This document shows, in pieces, positions 19,957 through 31,531 of a DNA stretch of 64,000 bases (position 1 is its first letter; each line of letters starts with the position of its first letter). The translations under genes and the position numbers were made by a program. This DNA is from VAZQ01 sp963744275. Lineage in GTDB: Bacteria > Pseudomonadota > Alphaproteobacteria > Rhizobiales > Xanthobacteraceae. The stretch covers positions 220,969 through 284,968 of the forward strand of contig CAVUSX010000011.1 in assembly GCA_963744275.1 (NCBI GenBank). Reading direction: 5' to 3'. The notes beneath the pieces were generated by a model. The model searched no databases, was not told the origin of the DNA, and saw only the letters and a program-made list of their open reading frames with translations.

Positions 19957-21342
19957 ATGGCCAAGAAACCCCAGAGCGCGAAGAAACCCGTGGCCAAGCC
20001 GCGCCCCGATGCCGCGCCCGAGCCGCCCGGACTGGCGGCGCGCCGTTTCGCGGCCGACATCCTGGACGGCGTGCTGCGCCGCCATCGGCCGCTCGACGAG
20101 CTGCTCGACGGCGCCTCCAATCCGGGTTTGGCGGCGCTCGCCGATCGTGACCGCGCCCTGGTGCGCCATCTGGTGGCGACCGTGCTGCGCCGGCTCGGGA
20201 CGCTGCGCCATGTGCTCGGCATCTTCCTCGAGCGCGGCCTGCCGGCCGATGCGCCGCGCGCCGAGACGGCGCTGCTCATCGGGGTGGCGCAGATCCTCTG
20301 GCTCGAGGTGCCGGATCATGCGGCGGTCGATCTGGCGGTGCGGCTGGTGCATGCCGACCGCCGCGCCGCGCGCTATGGCGGCCTCGTCAATGCGGTCCTG
20401 CGGCGGGTCGCCCGCGAGGGCGCCCAGCATCTGGCCGGGGTCGATACCACGCTGCTCGATACGCCCAATTGGCTCATGGCCCGCTGGGTCGCCAACTATG
20501 GGACCGCCACGGCGCGCGCGATCGCGGCCGCCCACGCCCACGAGCCCGCGCTCGACCTCACGGTCAGAAGCGATCCGGCGCACTGGGCCGCCGTGCTGGG
20601 CGGTCGCGTGCTCCCGAGCGGAACCGTGCGAGCCCTGGTGCACGGGCCGGTATCGGGGCTGCCCGGATACCATGAGGGCGCCTGGTGGGTTCAGGATGCG
20701 GCAGCAGCGCTGCCGGCGCGCTTGCTCGGCGACATCGCCGGCAAGACGGTGGCGGATCTGTGCGCGGCGCCCGGCGGCAAGACCGCGCAGCTCGCCGCCG
20801 CCGGCGCCCGCGTGGTGGCGGTCGACCGCGCCCAATCCCGCATCGACCGGGTCGCGGTCAATCTCGCGCGGCTCAAGCTCACCGCCGAGCTCATCACCGC
20901 CGATATCCTGACCGCCGACATGGGCCAGTGGCCGACCAAGGAATTCGACGCCATCCTGCTCGATGCACCCTGCTCGGCGACCGGAACCATCCGGCGCCAT
21001 CCCGATGTGCCCTGGCGCAAGCAGCCGCAGGACATCGCGACGCTGTCGGGGTTGCAGCGCGCGATGCTCGCCCGGGCGGCCGCGCTCATCAAGCCGGGCG
21101 GCCTCCTGGTCTATTGTGTCTGCTCGCTCGAGCCCGAGGAGGGCGTGGAGGTGGTGACGGATTTCCTCGCCGGCAATTCCGGCTTCCGCCGCCGGCCGAT
21201 CTCGGCAGCCGAAATCGACGGCATCGCGGATGAGCTGACGCCGGCCGGCGACCTGCGGACCCTGCCTTGCGGTCTACCCGATCCGGAGCCGCGCATGGCC
21301 GGCCTCGACGGCTTCTTCGCCGCCCGCTTGGAGCGGATTTGA
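19957..21342 (+). CDS. rsmB: 16S rRNA (cytosine-967-C5)-methyltransferase
   Basis: A 461-residue RsmB/Fmu protein. The N-terminal NusB-like RNA-binding domain (about 20-160) is followed by the SAM-binding DLCAAPGGKTAQLAA motif. Both catalytic cysteines are present, in LDAPCSATG and VYCVCSLEPEEG. It methylates C967 in helix 31 of 16S rRNA. Start 19957 (MAKKPQSAKKP) gives the basic N-terminus typical here. The heparinase-like gene and purH follow in the same direction. Confidence 0.93.
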   Translation: MAKKPQSAKKPVAKPRPDAAPEPPGLAARRFAADILDGVLRRHRPLDELLDGASNPGLAALADRDRALVRHLVATVLRRLGTLRHVLGIFLERGLPADAPRAETALLIGVAQILWLEVPDHAAVDLAVRLVHADRRAARYGGLVNAVLRRVAREGAQHLAGVDTTLLDTPNWLMARWVANYGTATARAIAAAHAHEPALDLTVRSDPAHWAAVLGGRVLPSGTVRALVHGPVSGLPGYHEGAWWVQDAAAALPARLLGDIAGKTVADLCAAPGGKTAQLAAAGARVVAVDRAQSRIDRVAVNLARLKLTAELITADILTADMGQWPTKEFDAILLDAPCSATGTIRRHPDVPWRKQPQDIATLSGLQRAMLARAAALIKPGGLLVYCVCSLEPEEGVEVVTDFLAGNSGFRRRPISAAEIDGIADELTPAGDLRTLPCGLPDPEPRMAGLDGFFAARLERI

Positions 21343-21443
21343 GCGAGTTTACGCAAATTATCCACAGTTGGCCGCCAACAAGCCCTTCGCTATCTTCCGG
21401 CCGCGGGCCAGAAACGCCGTGATCTGGGGAGAGAAGGGGTAGG

Positions 21444-23198
21444 ATGTCGCGCGTTTCGGTCGCGGAACATACCAAACTGTCCGTGTTCCTGGCGCGTGGC
21501 TTGCTCCGCAAGCTGATCGGCCGGGTGAGCGGCAGCGCGCTGCTCAATTGGCCGTTTCCCGCCAAGACCGATCGGCTGGTCATCTCGCCGCAGGATTTGC
21601 GCACCGCCGATGCCACCCGGGCGAGCGAGATCTATGCGGGCCGTTTCGTGTTCGCCGGCAAGGTGGTCACCTGCGACGCCCGCTCGCCGTTCGAGATCAC
21701 CCCGCCGTCGGAGGACTGGGCGATCGCGCTCCTGGGGTTCGGCTGGCTGCGGCATTTGCGCGCCGCCGATTCAGGGATAACCCGCGCCAATGCCCGCGCC
21801 CTGGTGGACGAATGGATCACCGCGCACAGCACCATGGATCCGGTGGCCTGGCGCCCCGACGTGCTGGCGCGCCGGATCATCTCGTGGCTGAGCCAGGCGA
21901 CGCTGCTGCTCGACGATTCCGATGTGCGCTTCTATCGCCGCTTCATCCGCAGCCTGACCCGGCATGTGCGTCAATTGCGCCGCACCGCCGCGGATGCGCC
22001 CGACGGTGTGCCGCGCCTGCAGGCCATGATCGCCCTCACCTATGCGGGCCTCTGCATGGCCGGGCAGGTCCGCCACAGCAAAGCCGCGACCAAGCGGCTG
22101 GCCGACGAGCTCGCGCGCCAGATCCTTCCCGACGGCGGCCATATCAGCCGCAATCCGGGCGCCTTGATCGAGCTCTTGGTGGACCTCTTGCCGCTGCGCC
22201 AGCTGTTCACGGCCCGCAACCTGGTGCCGCCGCGATGCGCTGCTCAACGCCATCGACCGCATGATGCCGATGCTGCGCTTCTTCCGCCACGGCGACGGCA
22301 GCTTCGCGCTGTTCAACGGCATGGGGCCGACCCCGACCGATCTGCTCACCACCATCCTGGCCTATGACGATGCCCGCGGCACGCCGGTCGCGAACGCGCC
22401 CCATTCGGGCTACCAACGGGTCGACGCCGGCGGCACCGTCGTGCTGATGGATACCGGCGTCCCGCCGCCTTTGGGGGTGAGCCCGAGGCCCATGCCGGCT
22501 GCCTGTCGTTCGAGCTGTCGACGCGGCAGAACCGGATCGTGGTCAATTGCGGATTGCCGTCCACCAGCCGCGACAGCTGGCGGCAGGTGGCGCGCTCGAC
22601 CGCCGCCCATTCGACGGTGACGTTCAACGACGAGTCCTCGTGCCGGTTCGTCGAATCGGGCCCGATCAAGCGCATGCTCAACGGCGCCCCGATCGTCGGC
22701 GGCCCGCGCCGGGTGACGGCCGAGCGCGGCAGCCAGGAGGGCGCCATCGTGCTGCGCACCTCCCACGACGGCTATGCGGCGAGCTTCGATGTCATCCACC
22801 AGCGCTCCCTGATGCTGGCGGCCGATGGACGGCGGCTCGACGGCGAGGACCTGTTCACGCCGGCGCTCGGCAGCACCATCGCGGCCGGGCGCGACCAGTT
22901 CGCGATCCGTTTCCACCTGCATCCTTCGGTCAAGGCCAATCGACTGTCCGACACCCACGGCGCCATGCTGATGATGGCCAACAAGGAGGTCTGGACGTTC
23001 ACCGCCTACGAGGACCGGATCGATCTCGAGGAGAGCGTTTATCTGGCCGGCAACGACGGCCCGCGCCGGGCCGTGCAGCTGGTGATCCATGGCCGGGCCT
23101 GCAACGTGATGCGGGTGCAGTGGACATTCGCTTTGTCCAGCCCCGCGGTCACGGCGCCGCGCCGCGGCCGCGGCGAGGAGCCGCAATTGCCGCTGTGA
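21444..23198 (+). CDS. Heparinase II/III-family protein (two frameshifts)
   Basis: About 584 residues after correction. The N-terminal alpha-toroid contains FPAKTDRLVISPQDLRT and HISRNPGALIELLVDLLPLRQ. The C-terminal beta-sandwich contains FRHGDGSFALFNGMG, VVLMDTG, and FELSTRQNRIVVNCG. An extra base near 22233 and a shortened C run near 22484 shift the frame; both corrections restore the family pattern. It lies between rsmB and purH (9 bp gap), a conserved alphaproteobacterial order. Proposed to act as a polysaccharide lyase; the substrate is unproven. Confidence 0.85.
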
Positions 23199-23207
23199 GA
23201 GAGCCCG

Positions 23208-24827
23208 ATGACCAACGCCGTGACTGACGCTGCGACGACCAACTCCCTGCGCAGGATTTCCCGCGCCCTCATCTCGGTGTCCGACAAGACCGGCCTGATC
23301 GATCTGGCGCGGGCGCTCGCCCGCCACGGCGTCGAGATCGTCTCGACCGGCGGCACCGCCAAGGCGCTCGGCGACGCCGGCCTCGCGGTCACGGACGTGG
23401 CCGAGTTGACCGGCTTTCCCGAGATGATGGATGGGCGGGTCAAGACCCTGCATCCCAACGTGCACGGCGGGCTCCTGGCGGTCCGCCGCAACCCCGAGCA
23501 TGCCGCCGCGCTCGCCCAGCACGGCATCCGGCCGATCGATCTGCTGGTGGTCAATCTCTATCCGTTCGAGGAAACGGTCGCCAAGGGCGCCGACTTCGAG
23601 ACCGCGATCGAGAACATCGATATCGGCGGCCCGGCCATGATCCGGGCGGCGGCCAAGAATCACGACGACGTGACGGTGGTGGTGGAGCCGCAGGATTACG
23701 CGCTGCTGCTCGCCGAGCTGACGCAGCACGCCGGCATGACCACGCTTGCGCTGCGGCGCCGGCTCGCCGCCAAGGCCTATGCGCGCACCGCCGCCTACGA
23801 CGCCGCCATCTCCAACTGGTTCGCGCGCGAGCTCGCCGACCCGGCGCCGGCCTACCGGGCGGTCGCCGGGGTGCTCATCGAGGCGCTGCGCTATGGCGAG
23901 AACCCGCACCAGTCGGCGGCCTTCTATCGCACGCCCGAGACGCGCTTTGGCGTCGCCACCGCCAGGCAGCTGCAGGGCAAGCAGCTCTCCTACAACAACA
24001 TCAACGACACCGACGCGGCCTACGAATGCGTGGCTGAGTTCGATCCCAAGCGCACCGCCGCCTGCGCCCTCATCAAGCACGCCAATCCGTGCGGGGTGGC
24101 GCAGCGCGGCAGCCTCCTCGAGGCCTACCGGGCGGCGCTCGCCTGCGATCCGGTCTCGGCCTTTGGGGGCATCGTGGCGCTCAACCGCACGCTCGACGCA
24201 GAGGCGGCGCGCGCCATCACCGAAATCTTCACCGAGGTGATCATCGCGCCCGACGCGACCCCGGAGGCGATCGCCATCATCGGCGCCAAGAAGAATCTCC
24301 GCCTGTTGATCGCCGGCGGCCTGCCCGATCCGCGTGCGCCCGGCCTCATGGTCAAGTCGGTGGCGGGCGGATTGCTGGTGCAGTCGCGCGACAATGCGGT
24401 GGTGGACGACATGGCGATGAAGGTGGTGACCGCCCGCGCGCCCACCAATTCCGAGCGCGAGGATATGGCGTTCGCGTTCCGGGTCGCCAAGCACGTCAAG
24501 TCGAACACCATCGTGTATGCCCGGAGCGGTGCCACGGTCGGGATCGGGGCCGGCCAGATGAGCCGGGTCGATTCGGCCCGCATCGCGGCCCTCAAGGCGG
24601 CGGACGCCGCCAAGGCGGCCGGGCTCGCCGCGCCGCTCACCAAAGGCTCGGTGGTGGCGTCGGACGCGTTCTTCCCGTTCGCCGACGGGCTCCTGGTCGC
24701 GATCGAAGCCGGCGCCACCGCGGTGATCCAGCCCGGCGGCTCGATGCGCGACGACGAGGTGATCAAGGCCGCCGACCAGCACGGCATCGCCATGGTGTTC
24801 ACCGGCACCCGACACTTCCGGCATTGA
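23208..24827 (+). CDS. purH: Bifunctional AICAR transformylase / IMP cyclohydrolase
   Basis: Catalyses the last two steps of IMP synthesis. 539 residues, intact. The N-terminal MGS-like cyclohydrolase domain includes RRISRALISVSDKTGL, IVSTGGTAKAL, and GRVKTLHPNVHGGLLA. The C-terminal transformylase domain carries LQGKQLSYNNINDTDAA, IKHANPCGVA, DPVSAFGG, and SDAFFPFADG. Starts 9 bp after the heparinase-like gene. Confidence 0.97.
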   Translation: MTNAVTDAATTNSLRRISRALISVSDKTGLIDLARALARHGVEIVSTGGTAKALGDAGLAVTDVAELTGFPEMMDGRVKTLHPNVHGGLLAVRRNPEHAAALAQHGIRPIDLLVVNLYPFEETVAKGADFETAIENIDIGGPAMIRAAAKNHDDVTVVVEPQDYALLLAELTQHAGMTTLALRRRLAAKAYARTAAYDAAISNWFARELADPAPAYRAVAGVLIEALRYGENPHQSAAFYRTPETRFGVATARQLQGKQLSYNNINDTDAAYECVAEFDPKRTAACALIKHANPCGVAQRGSLLEAYRAALACDPVSAFGGIVALNRTLDAEAARAITEIFTEVIIAPDATPEAIAIIGAKKNLRLLIAGGLPDPRAPGLMVKSVAGGLLVQSRDNAVVDDMAMKVVTARAPTNSEREDMAFAFRVAKHVKSNTIVYARSGATVGIGAGQMSRVDSARIAALKAADAAKAAGLAAPLTKGSVVASDAFFPFADGLLVAIEAGATAVIQPGGSMRDDEVIKAADQHGIAMVFTGTRHFRH

Positions 24828-24862
24828 GCGGATTAGTGGTAAAAAGCCCGGTCCGTAGGTCC

Positions 24863-24936
24863 GTAGGATGGGTTGAGCTCTTGCGAAACCCATCAACCGC
24901 CGCCGATGGGTTTCGCAAGAGCTCAACCCATCCTAC
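24863..24936. repeat. Perfect 32-bp inverted repeat with a 10-bp loop
   Basis: The left arm (24863-24894, GTAGGATGGGTTGAGCTC...) and right arm (24905-24936, ...GAGCTCAACCCATCCTAC) are exact complements around AACCGCCGCC. A related, more diverged element is at 58086-58230. It follows purH but has no T-run. Such TAGGATGGGTT palindromes are dispersed repeats in Bradyrhizobium-like genomes. Confidence 0.85.
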
Positions 24937-25010
24937 AGCTGCGGCTCTTTTCAAACCATGGACAAGCAACGGCCCAAAACCATCCCGGCGACCGAGGTTC
25001 CGACTCACCG

Positions 25011-25661
25011 TCACCGGGTATCGGGCGGAGGCGCAGCTGAATTCGCCTTGAGCCTGCGTTTGAGAAGCCACAGGTAGGTGAAATAGGCCGCCATCAAGAC
25101 GCCGATCACCAAGCCGAGCACCGGCCAGAAGAGCTGCGCGGCGGGTTGCCCGCCGGCGATGACGTCGGCCAGGCCCTTGGTGTTGGCGATGGCGATCAGC
25201 ACGCCGCCGCCCCCGCCCATCGCCAGGTGCAGGTTCGATATGACGGAAGCGACGCCGAACAGTTGCTGGTGCAGGGTGGCGTGGTCGTCGTTGCGCGGCA
25301 GCTGCGCCAGCAAGGGCCCGATCTTTCGCATCAGATAGAAATGCGGCATCAGGGCGAGCCCGATCATCACCAGCATGGTCACCACCACGCCGTCGAGGAA
25401 AGCGGCCGACGAGGTGTCGGGAGGGCCGGACGACTGGAACGCGAGCGTGAATCCGAGCGCGATCAGCAGGTAGATCGCCATGAGCCCCATGATGAGGCGC
25501 TGCCGCTGCCGCAAATGCGCGGCCAGCATCTCCTTTTGCGCGTCGTTCACCAGATAGCTGCGCCAATGGCCGAAGAGCCACGAACTCGGGCAGCGGAACA
25601 CGTGGCCGTCGGGGGCCGGCGTGAACGAAGCCTGCACGGCTCTCTCATACAAACTCGCCAT
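25011..25661 (-). CDS. Hypothetical four-helix membrane protein
   Basis: A 216-residue protein with predicted membrane segments LIMGLMAIYLLIALGFTLAF, FLDGVVVTMLVMIGLALM, a Gly-rich AMGGGGGVLIAIA stretch and LFWPVLGLVIGVLMAAYFTYLWLL. The N-terminal 60 residues are soluble with RCPSSWLFGHWRSYLV. The C-terminal tail is basic. Start 25661 follows AGGAGA at good spacing. I do not recognise the family. It lies between purH and the glutamate dehydrogenase gene, in the same direction as the latter but with a 160-bp gap. Confidence 0.65.
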   Translation of the reverse strand: MASLYERAVQASFTPAPDGHVFRCPSSWLFGHWRSYLVNDAQKEMLAAHLRQRQRLIMGLMAIYLLIALGFTLAFQSSGPPDTSSAAFLDGVVVTMLVMIGLALMPHFYLMRKIGPLLAQLPRNDDHATLHQQLFGVASVISNLHLAMGGGGGVLIAIANTKGLADVIAGGQPAAQLFWPVLGLVIGVLMAAYFTYLWLLKRRLKANSAAPPPDTR

Positions 25662-25821
25662 CTGGCTCTCCTGGAGCGGTTTCACATAGACCGGAAACAG
25701 AAGCCGCTCCAGTATTTTCGCATTGTCGCAATTTCGGACGAAAAGCCGGATTCCACCCTCGCATTCGCAAGGGCATGCTTTTCCTCAAATGCTGTGAATG
25801 CCGCCCGCGCGCGCCCTGCCG

Positions 25822-28800
25822 CTATGGCCTGACCAGATCGCCCAGCAGGCTCGCCGCCACCGTGAGCTTCGAAAGGGTGAGCCCGGAATTGGCGATCTCC
25901 TGCACCTGCAGGCGGATGCGGTCGACCTCCTGGCGGCGCGGCCCGACCCAGGCTTCGACCGCGTCCGCCCCCGCCGTCCCGTCGCCCGCCATGGCGGCGG
26001 CGAGCCGCCGCTCGGCATCGCCGATGGAGTCGAGCGCGCGGTCGAGCGCCAGCCGGTCGAAATAATCGGACACGTTGATCTCGGCCGCCGCACGCACGAT
26101 GCGGTCGAGGCGGAAGTAGGATTCGGCCGCGAAATAGGTGGCCGCCACGGCGGCGATCGGCTGCCGGGTGCGATCCGCCACGCTGATGATGTCGGGTGCT
26201 GCGAGCAGAGCGGGCAGATTGGCGAACCGGCGCGCCAGCGCGTCCGGCACGCCCTGCCGCATGAGCTCGGTTTCGCGCGCCGCGCGGGCGGCCGCCGCCT
26301 CCGGCACCAGCGCGCTTTCGAGCACCGCCTCCACGGCCGCGATGCCTTGTCGGTAATGATCGACGACCGCGGCCAGACCCTGCGAGAGGTCGGCGTTGCG
26401 CAGGAACCAGACCAGGCGGTCGCGCAACAGGTCCTGCACGGCGCCGTAGAGATCGCGCTGCAGCTTGTCGGGGACCTTGTTGTCGAGCCGATCGATCGCG
26501 GCATTGAGCGCGGTCATCTCGTAGCTGTCACGCACGGCCGCGAAGGCGGCCGCCATCCGGGCGACCGGGGCCCCGGTCTGGTCCTCGATCTGCACCGCGA
26601 AGGACGGTCCGCCGCGGTTGATGATCGAGTTCGCGAGCTGGGTCGCGATGATCTCGCGCCGCAAGCGGTGACGCTCCGGCGCGTCCGGGAACCGTTCCAA
26701 GATGGCGCGCGGGAAATAGCGCGTCAGCTCGCGGCCGAGATAAGGATCGTCCGGGACGTTCGATTCCAAGAGCTCGTCGTAGAGCGACAGCTTGGCATAG
26801 GCGAGCAGCACCGCCAGCTCGGGCCGGGTCAACGGCTGCGAGCGGCGGCGGCGCTCGGCGATCTCGGTATCGTCGGGCAGGAACTCGACCGTGCGGTCGA
26901 GCAGGCCGCGCCGCTCCAGGGTCTGCATCAGGCGCTGCTGGAAGCCGAGAAACTCGAGCCCGCGCCGCGTCGAGAGCGAGAGCGCGAGCGTCTGCAGATA
27001 GTTGTTGCGCAGCACCAGCGCCGCCACGTCCTCGGTCATCTCCACCAGGAGGGCGTTGCGGGCCTCGCGCGTGAGCCGGCCGTCGCGCATCGCCGGCGCC
27101 AGCGCGATCTTGATGTTGACCTCGATGTCGGAGGTGTTGACGCCGGCCGAATTGTCGATCGCGTCGGTGTTGAGCCGCAGCCCGCGCAACGCCGCCTCGA
27201 TGCGGCCGCGCTGCGTCATGCCGAGATTGGCGCCCTCTCCGATCACCTTGCACTTAAGCTCGGCGCCAGTCACCCGGATGGCGTCGTTGGCGCGGTCGCC
27301 GACCGCGTCGTCGGTCTCGCCGGAAGCCCGCACATAGGTGCCGATGCCGCCGAACCAGAGCAGGTCGGCCGGAACCTTGAGGATGGCGTTCATCAATTGC
27401 TGCGGGTTGGTCTTCGGGCTGTCGAGCCCGATCACCTTCTGGGCCTGCGGCGACAGCGTGATCTCCTTGAGGCTGCGCGCGAACACCCCGCCGCCTGCCG
27501 AGATCAACGATTTGTCATAGTCCTGCCAGCTCGAGCGCGGCAGGGCGAACAGGCGCGCCCGCTCGGCAAAGCTCTGCTCCGGATCCGGCTCGGGATCGAT
27601 GAAGATGTCGCGGTGATCGAAGGCGGCCAGCAGGCGCGTGGTGCGCTCGCGCAGCATGCCGTTGCCGAACACGTCCCCCGACATGTCGCCGACCCCGACC
27701 ACGGTGAACGGCGTGGTGCCGATGTCCACGTTCATCTCGCGGAAGTGCCGCTTGACCAATTCCCAGGCGCCGCGCGCCGTGATGCCCATTTTCTTGTGGT
27801 CATAACCGGCCGAGCCACCGGACGCGAAGGCGTCGCTCAGCCAAAAGCCGTGCTGGTCGGCGATCTCGTTGGCGATATCCGAGAAGGTGGCGGTGCCCTT
27901 GTCGGCGGCGACCACCAGATAGGGATCGTCGCCGTCGTGGCGCACCACGTTGGGGGGCGGGACGATGCCGGCGTCGCCGATATTGTCGGTGATGTCGAGC
28001 AGCGTCGACATGAACAGCTTGTAGGCGGCGGTACCTTCCGCCTGAACGGCCTCGCGCGGACCCTTGGGCAACAGCTTGGGGACGAATCCGCCTTTGGCGC
28101 CGACCGGTACGATGACGGCGTTCTTGACCTGCTGGGCCTTGACCAGGCCGAGGATCTCGGTGCGGAAATCCTGCGGCCGGTCGGACCAGCGGATACCGCC
28201 GCGCGCCACCTTGCCGAAGCGCAGATGCACGGCCTCCACCCGCGGCGAATAGACCATGACCTCGTAGAGCGGCCTGGGCAGCGGCATGCCGTCGAGCCGG
28301 CGGCTGGCGAACTTGACGGCGATGACCGGCTTGGCGTGGCCGGTGGCGTCGATCTGATAGAAGTTGGTGCGCTCGGCTGAGCGCACCGCATTGACGAAAC
28401 GGCGCAGGATGCGGTCCTCGTCGAGACTTTCGACCGCTTGCAGGCTGGCCTCGATCGCGGCCGCGATCTCCGCTTCGCGCACGGCGCGCTCGTCCGCAGC
28501 CCCGCCCAGCCGCGGATCGAAACGCATGTGGAACAGGCGCACGATGTCGGCCGCGATGCCGGCATGCTTGACCAGCGTCGCCCACATATAGCCCTGGGAA
28601 TAGGGTACGAGAATCTGCCGCAGGAAGCGCGAGATGGCGCGCAAGAGGGCGACCTCGCGCCACATCAACCCGGCGGTCAGGACCAGCGCATTGTAGCCGT
28701 CGCTTTCGGCGCCGCCGCGCATCACCACCAGGAAGGTCGCCTCCAGCCTCTGCTTGCTGGCGGTGAGGTCGACCGCGCCGCCATCGGGGCGCGCCAGCAA

Positions 28801-30718
28801 CATGTCGTGGAACCAGACGTCGGGTTCGTGCGGGCCGCCGAGCGCGATCTGGAAGGTGCGCTCGTCGACCACCTGGAAGCCCATGTTCTCCAAGACCGGC
28901 ACCCGCTCCGACAGCGGGATCGGCTGCGCGTAGCTCCACACCTTGAGCCCGATGCTGTCGCGCTCTTCGTCCTCGCGGCGGTGGAAGTCGACACCGAGCG
29001 GACGGCCCGCCGACAACCCCTCGATGACCCTGATGTCGTCGACTGCGACCTGGGGCAAATAGGCCTCGCGATAGCCCTGCGAGAAGGCGTCGCGATAGCG
29101 CTGCGCCAGCACCTGCGCCTTCGACTCAGCATGGACCCCCGACAGCGTCTCCACGAAGCCGTCGATCCAGGTGCGAACAATGCCGCCGATCGCGGCTTCC
29201 AGGCTGGTGCGGTCCGGGTCGGGGGCGGGGCCATCGCGCCGGCCGATGATGAAGTGCACGCGCACCAGCGGTCCTTCGGGAAAAAACGGATGGAAGGCGC
29301 TGACATGACCATTGTAGGCGGCGGCCAGGTAGTCGCCGATGGTCTTGCGCACGTCGCTGTCGTAACGATCCCGTGGCACGAACACGAACACCGAGACGAA
29401 GCGATCGAAGCGGTCGCGCCGCGACAGCACGCGCACGCGCGGCCGCTCGTCGAGCTGCAGGATCGCCAGCGCGAAGCCGTAGAGCATGTCGTCGTCGATC
29501 TGAAACAGCTCGTCGCGCGGATAGTTCTCAAGCACGTTGACCAGGGCCTTGCCGGAATGTCCTTCCGGATCGAAGCCCGCCCGGCTGACCACGGCCGCCA
29601 CCTTGCGGCGCAAATACGGGATGCTGCGGGTCGAACGCGTATAGGCGGTGGAGGTGAACAGGCCGATCATGCGGATCTCGCCGACCAGGCGGCCGTCCGC
29701 ATCGAAGCGCTTGATCCCGATATAATCCATGTAGACGCGGCGGTGCACGCGCGAGCGCAGCGCGGACTTGGTGACGAACAGCAGCCGCGGCTCGTCGAGA
29801 AATTTGCGGATCACGGGCGTGATCGTGACCTGCTGATCGAGCCGCACCACCCGCATCTCGTGCTCGCGCAACAGGCCGAGCCCGGTCTCGAATTCGGGCT
29901 CGAGCACATTTCCCTCGTCGCTGACCCGGTAGTGACGGATGCCCAGGAAGGTGAAATTGTCGGCGGCCAGCCATTCGAGGAACTGCACCGCCTCGGCGAC
30001 CTCGTCGGGCGCGAGCGGCAGCGGGCTCGATCTCAGGCCGGCGATGATGTCGCCGAGATGGCTCATCATCGCCCGCCAATCCTGCACGCAGAGCCTGACA
30101 TCGGCGAGCACCTGCGCCAGCGCCGTCACGATCGCGCTGCGCTCCGCGTCGTCGTCGATGCGCCCGACATGGATTTGAATGAAGCTTTCCCGCAAGACGC
30201 CGGGCGCCGGCGTGCTCTTGGGGACCGGGCCCTTGAGGTCCGAGCTCTTGAAATCGGTGAGCCGCCCCTCGGAATCGCGCGCCACCGCGAAGACCGGATG
30301 AACCACAAGGCGCACATCGACGCCGCGCTCCGCCAGCTCCGCCATGACCAAGTCCACCAGGAACGGCATGTCGTCGTTGACGATCTCCAGAACCGAGACG
30401 TCCTTGAGCCGATCGCCCGCAATGGTGCCGGAGGGAAGTCTCGAAACGAATCTTGGGGATGCTGGGCTGCCGTATGGCGAGCAGCGACCAGGCGCGCTCC
30501 GCCACGGCCGCGACCTCGCGCGGCTGATAGGACAGAAAGTCCTCCGGCGCGGCGCGGGCGAACAGCCCGGGAATGAAGGTTTCCGGAATATCCCGACGTT
30601 GCCCGAGCAACGCGGCCGCGGCGTCGATCAAGGCCGAGACGGCCGGCTCGGTGTGCGAGCCTGGCTCGCTTCGCGAGCCTGGCTGGGGTTTCGAGTCCGT
30701 CTGGTGGTCGAGCGCCAT
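25822..30718 (-). CDS. gdhB: NAD-specific glutamate dehydrogenase, large (180-kDa) class (one frameshift)
   Basis: Oxidatively deaminates glutamate to 2-oxoglutarate. About 1631 residues, the size of the large bacterial class. The N-terminal ACT-like regulatory part includes VLEIVNDDMPFLVDLVMAEL. The central catalytic core includes KFASRRLDG, GGIRWSDRPQDFRTEILGLV, VPVGAKGGF and GVGDMSGDVFGNGMLRE. A helical C-terminal domain follows. One extra C near 30433 separates the first 95 residues from the rest. Start 30718 follows GAGGGAAA. The first 35 residues hold a short SRSEPGSHTEP repeat. Confidence 0.92.
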
Positions 30719-30899
30719 GGTTTCCCTCGGGAACAACTCAAGGTCTTGTGCGCCACGTGTCTAGCATCGACAACGCGGCGTCGCGACACTGGTCGCCGGC
30801 GGAAAACCGGATTTGCGGCTGGCCGGATTTGAGCCGGCCGGCTGGTGCGGCGACCGGGCCGCAGGGTATAGCATCGGCGCGCTCACAGGGAGGCAAGCC

Positions 30900-31523
30900 G
30901 TGCCCAAAGTCACCAAGACCGGCGCGCGCCGACGCGCGCAACGCCCCAAAGCGGCGCGCCCGCCGGCCGAGATCATGGCCCTGCGGCTCGAGCCCGCGCG
31001 GCTGAGCCCATCCATGGCGGCGTTCTTCAAGAGCTGCGAGGAGAAGCTCGGCTTCGTGCCCAATGTGATGCAGGCGTTCAGCTTCGACATGGCCAAGCTC
31101 GAAGCCTTCGTGGCCTATCGCAACGATCTGATGCTGGGCGATTCGGGTCTTTCCGTGCTCGAGCGCGAGATGATCGCCACCGCGGTGTCGGCGCAGAATC
31201 GTTGTTTCTATTGCCTGACCGCGCACGGCGCCGCGGTGCGGCAGCTCGCCGGCGACCCGGTGCTGGGCGAGATGATGGCGATGAATTACCGGGCGGCGCG
31301 CTTGTCCAAGCGCCGGCGCGCGATGCTGGACTTCGCGGTCAAGCTCACCATGGAGCCGTGGGCCATCGAGGACAGCGACCGCGCGCGCCTGCGCGGCGCC
31401 GGCTTTTCGGATCGCGACATCTGGGACATCGCGGCGGTCGCGGCGTTCTACAACATGACCAACCGCCTCGCCTCCGCCACCGACATGCGCCCGAACGGCG
31501 AATATCACGCCAAGGCGAGGTAG
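30900..31523 (+). CDS. AhpD-like / peroxidase-related carboxymuconolactone decarboxylase-fold protein
   Basis: A 207-residue all-helical protein of the uncharacterised peroxidase-related family. The redox motif is N-R-C-F-Y-C-L-T-A-H-G near residue 102, the AhpD-type C-x-x-C with following His. The region PSMAAFFKSCEEKLGFVPNVMQAFS is typical. GTG at 30900 is chosen because AGGGAGG lies 7-13 bp upstream; an ATG at 30975 is the alternative. It ends 8 bp before the gamma-glutamyltransferase gene, suggesting a thiol/glutathione-linked operon. Confidence 0.85.
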   Translation: MPKVTKTGARRRAQRPKAARPPAEIMALRLEPARLSPSMAAFFKSCEEKLGFVPNVMQAFSFDMAKLEAFVAYRNDLMLGDSGLSVLEREMIATAVSAQNRCFYCLTAHGAAVRQLAGDPVLGEMMAMNYRAARLSKRRRAMLDFAVKLTMEPWAIEDSDRARLRGAGFSDRDIWDIAAVAAFYNMTNRLASATDMRPNGEYHAKAR

Positions 31524-31531
31524 GGGATTTG

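Noticed and set aside
22410..24926. 838-codon open frame antisense to purH and the heparinase-like gene
   Set aside because: Spans two genes and a hairpin repeat on the opposite strand; no domain recognised.
25798..28380. 860-codon open frame antisense to glutamate dehydrogenase
   Set aside because: Overlaps conserved catalytic motifs of the real gene on the other strand and has no recognisable domain.
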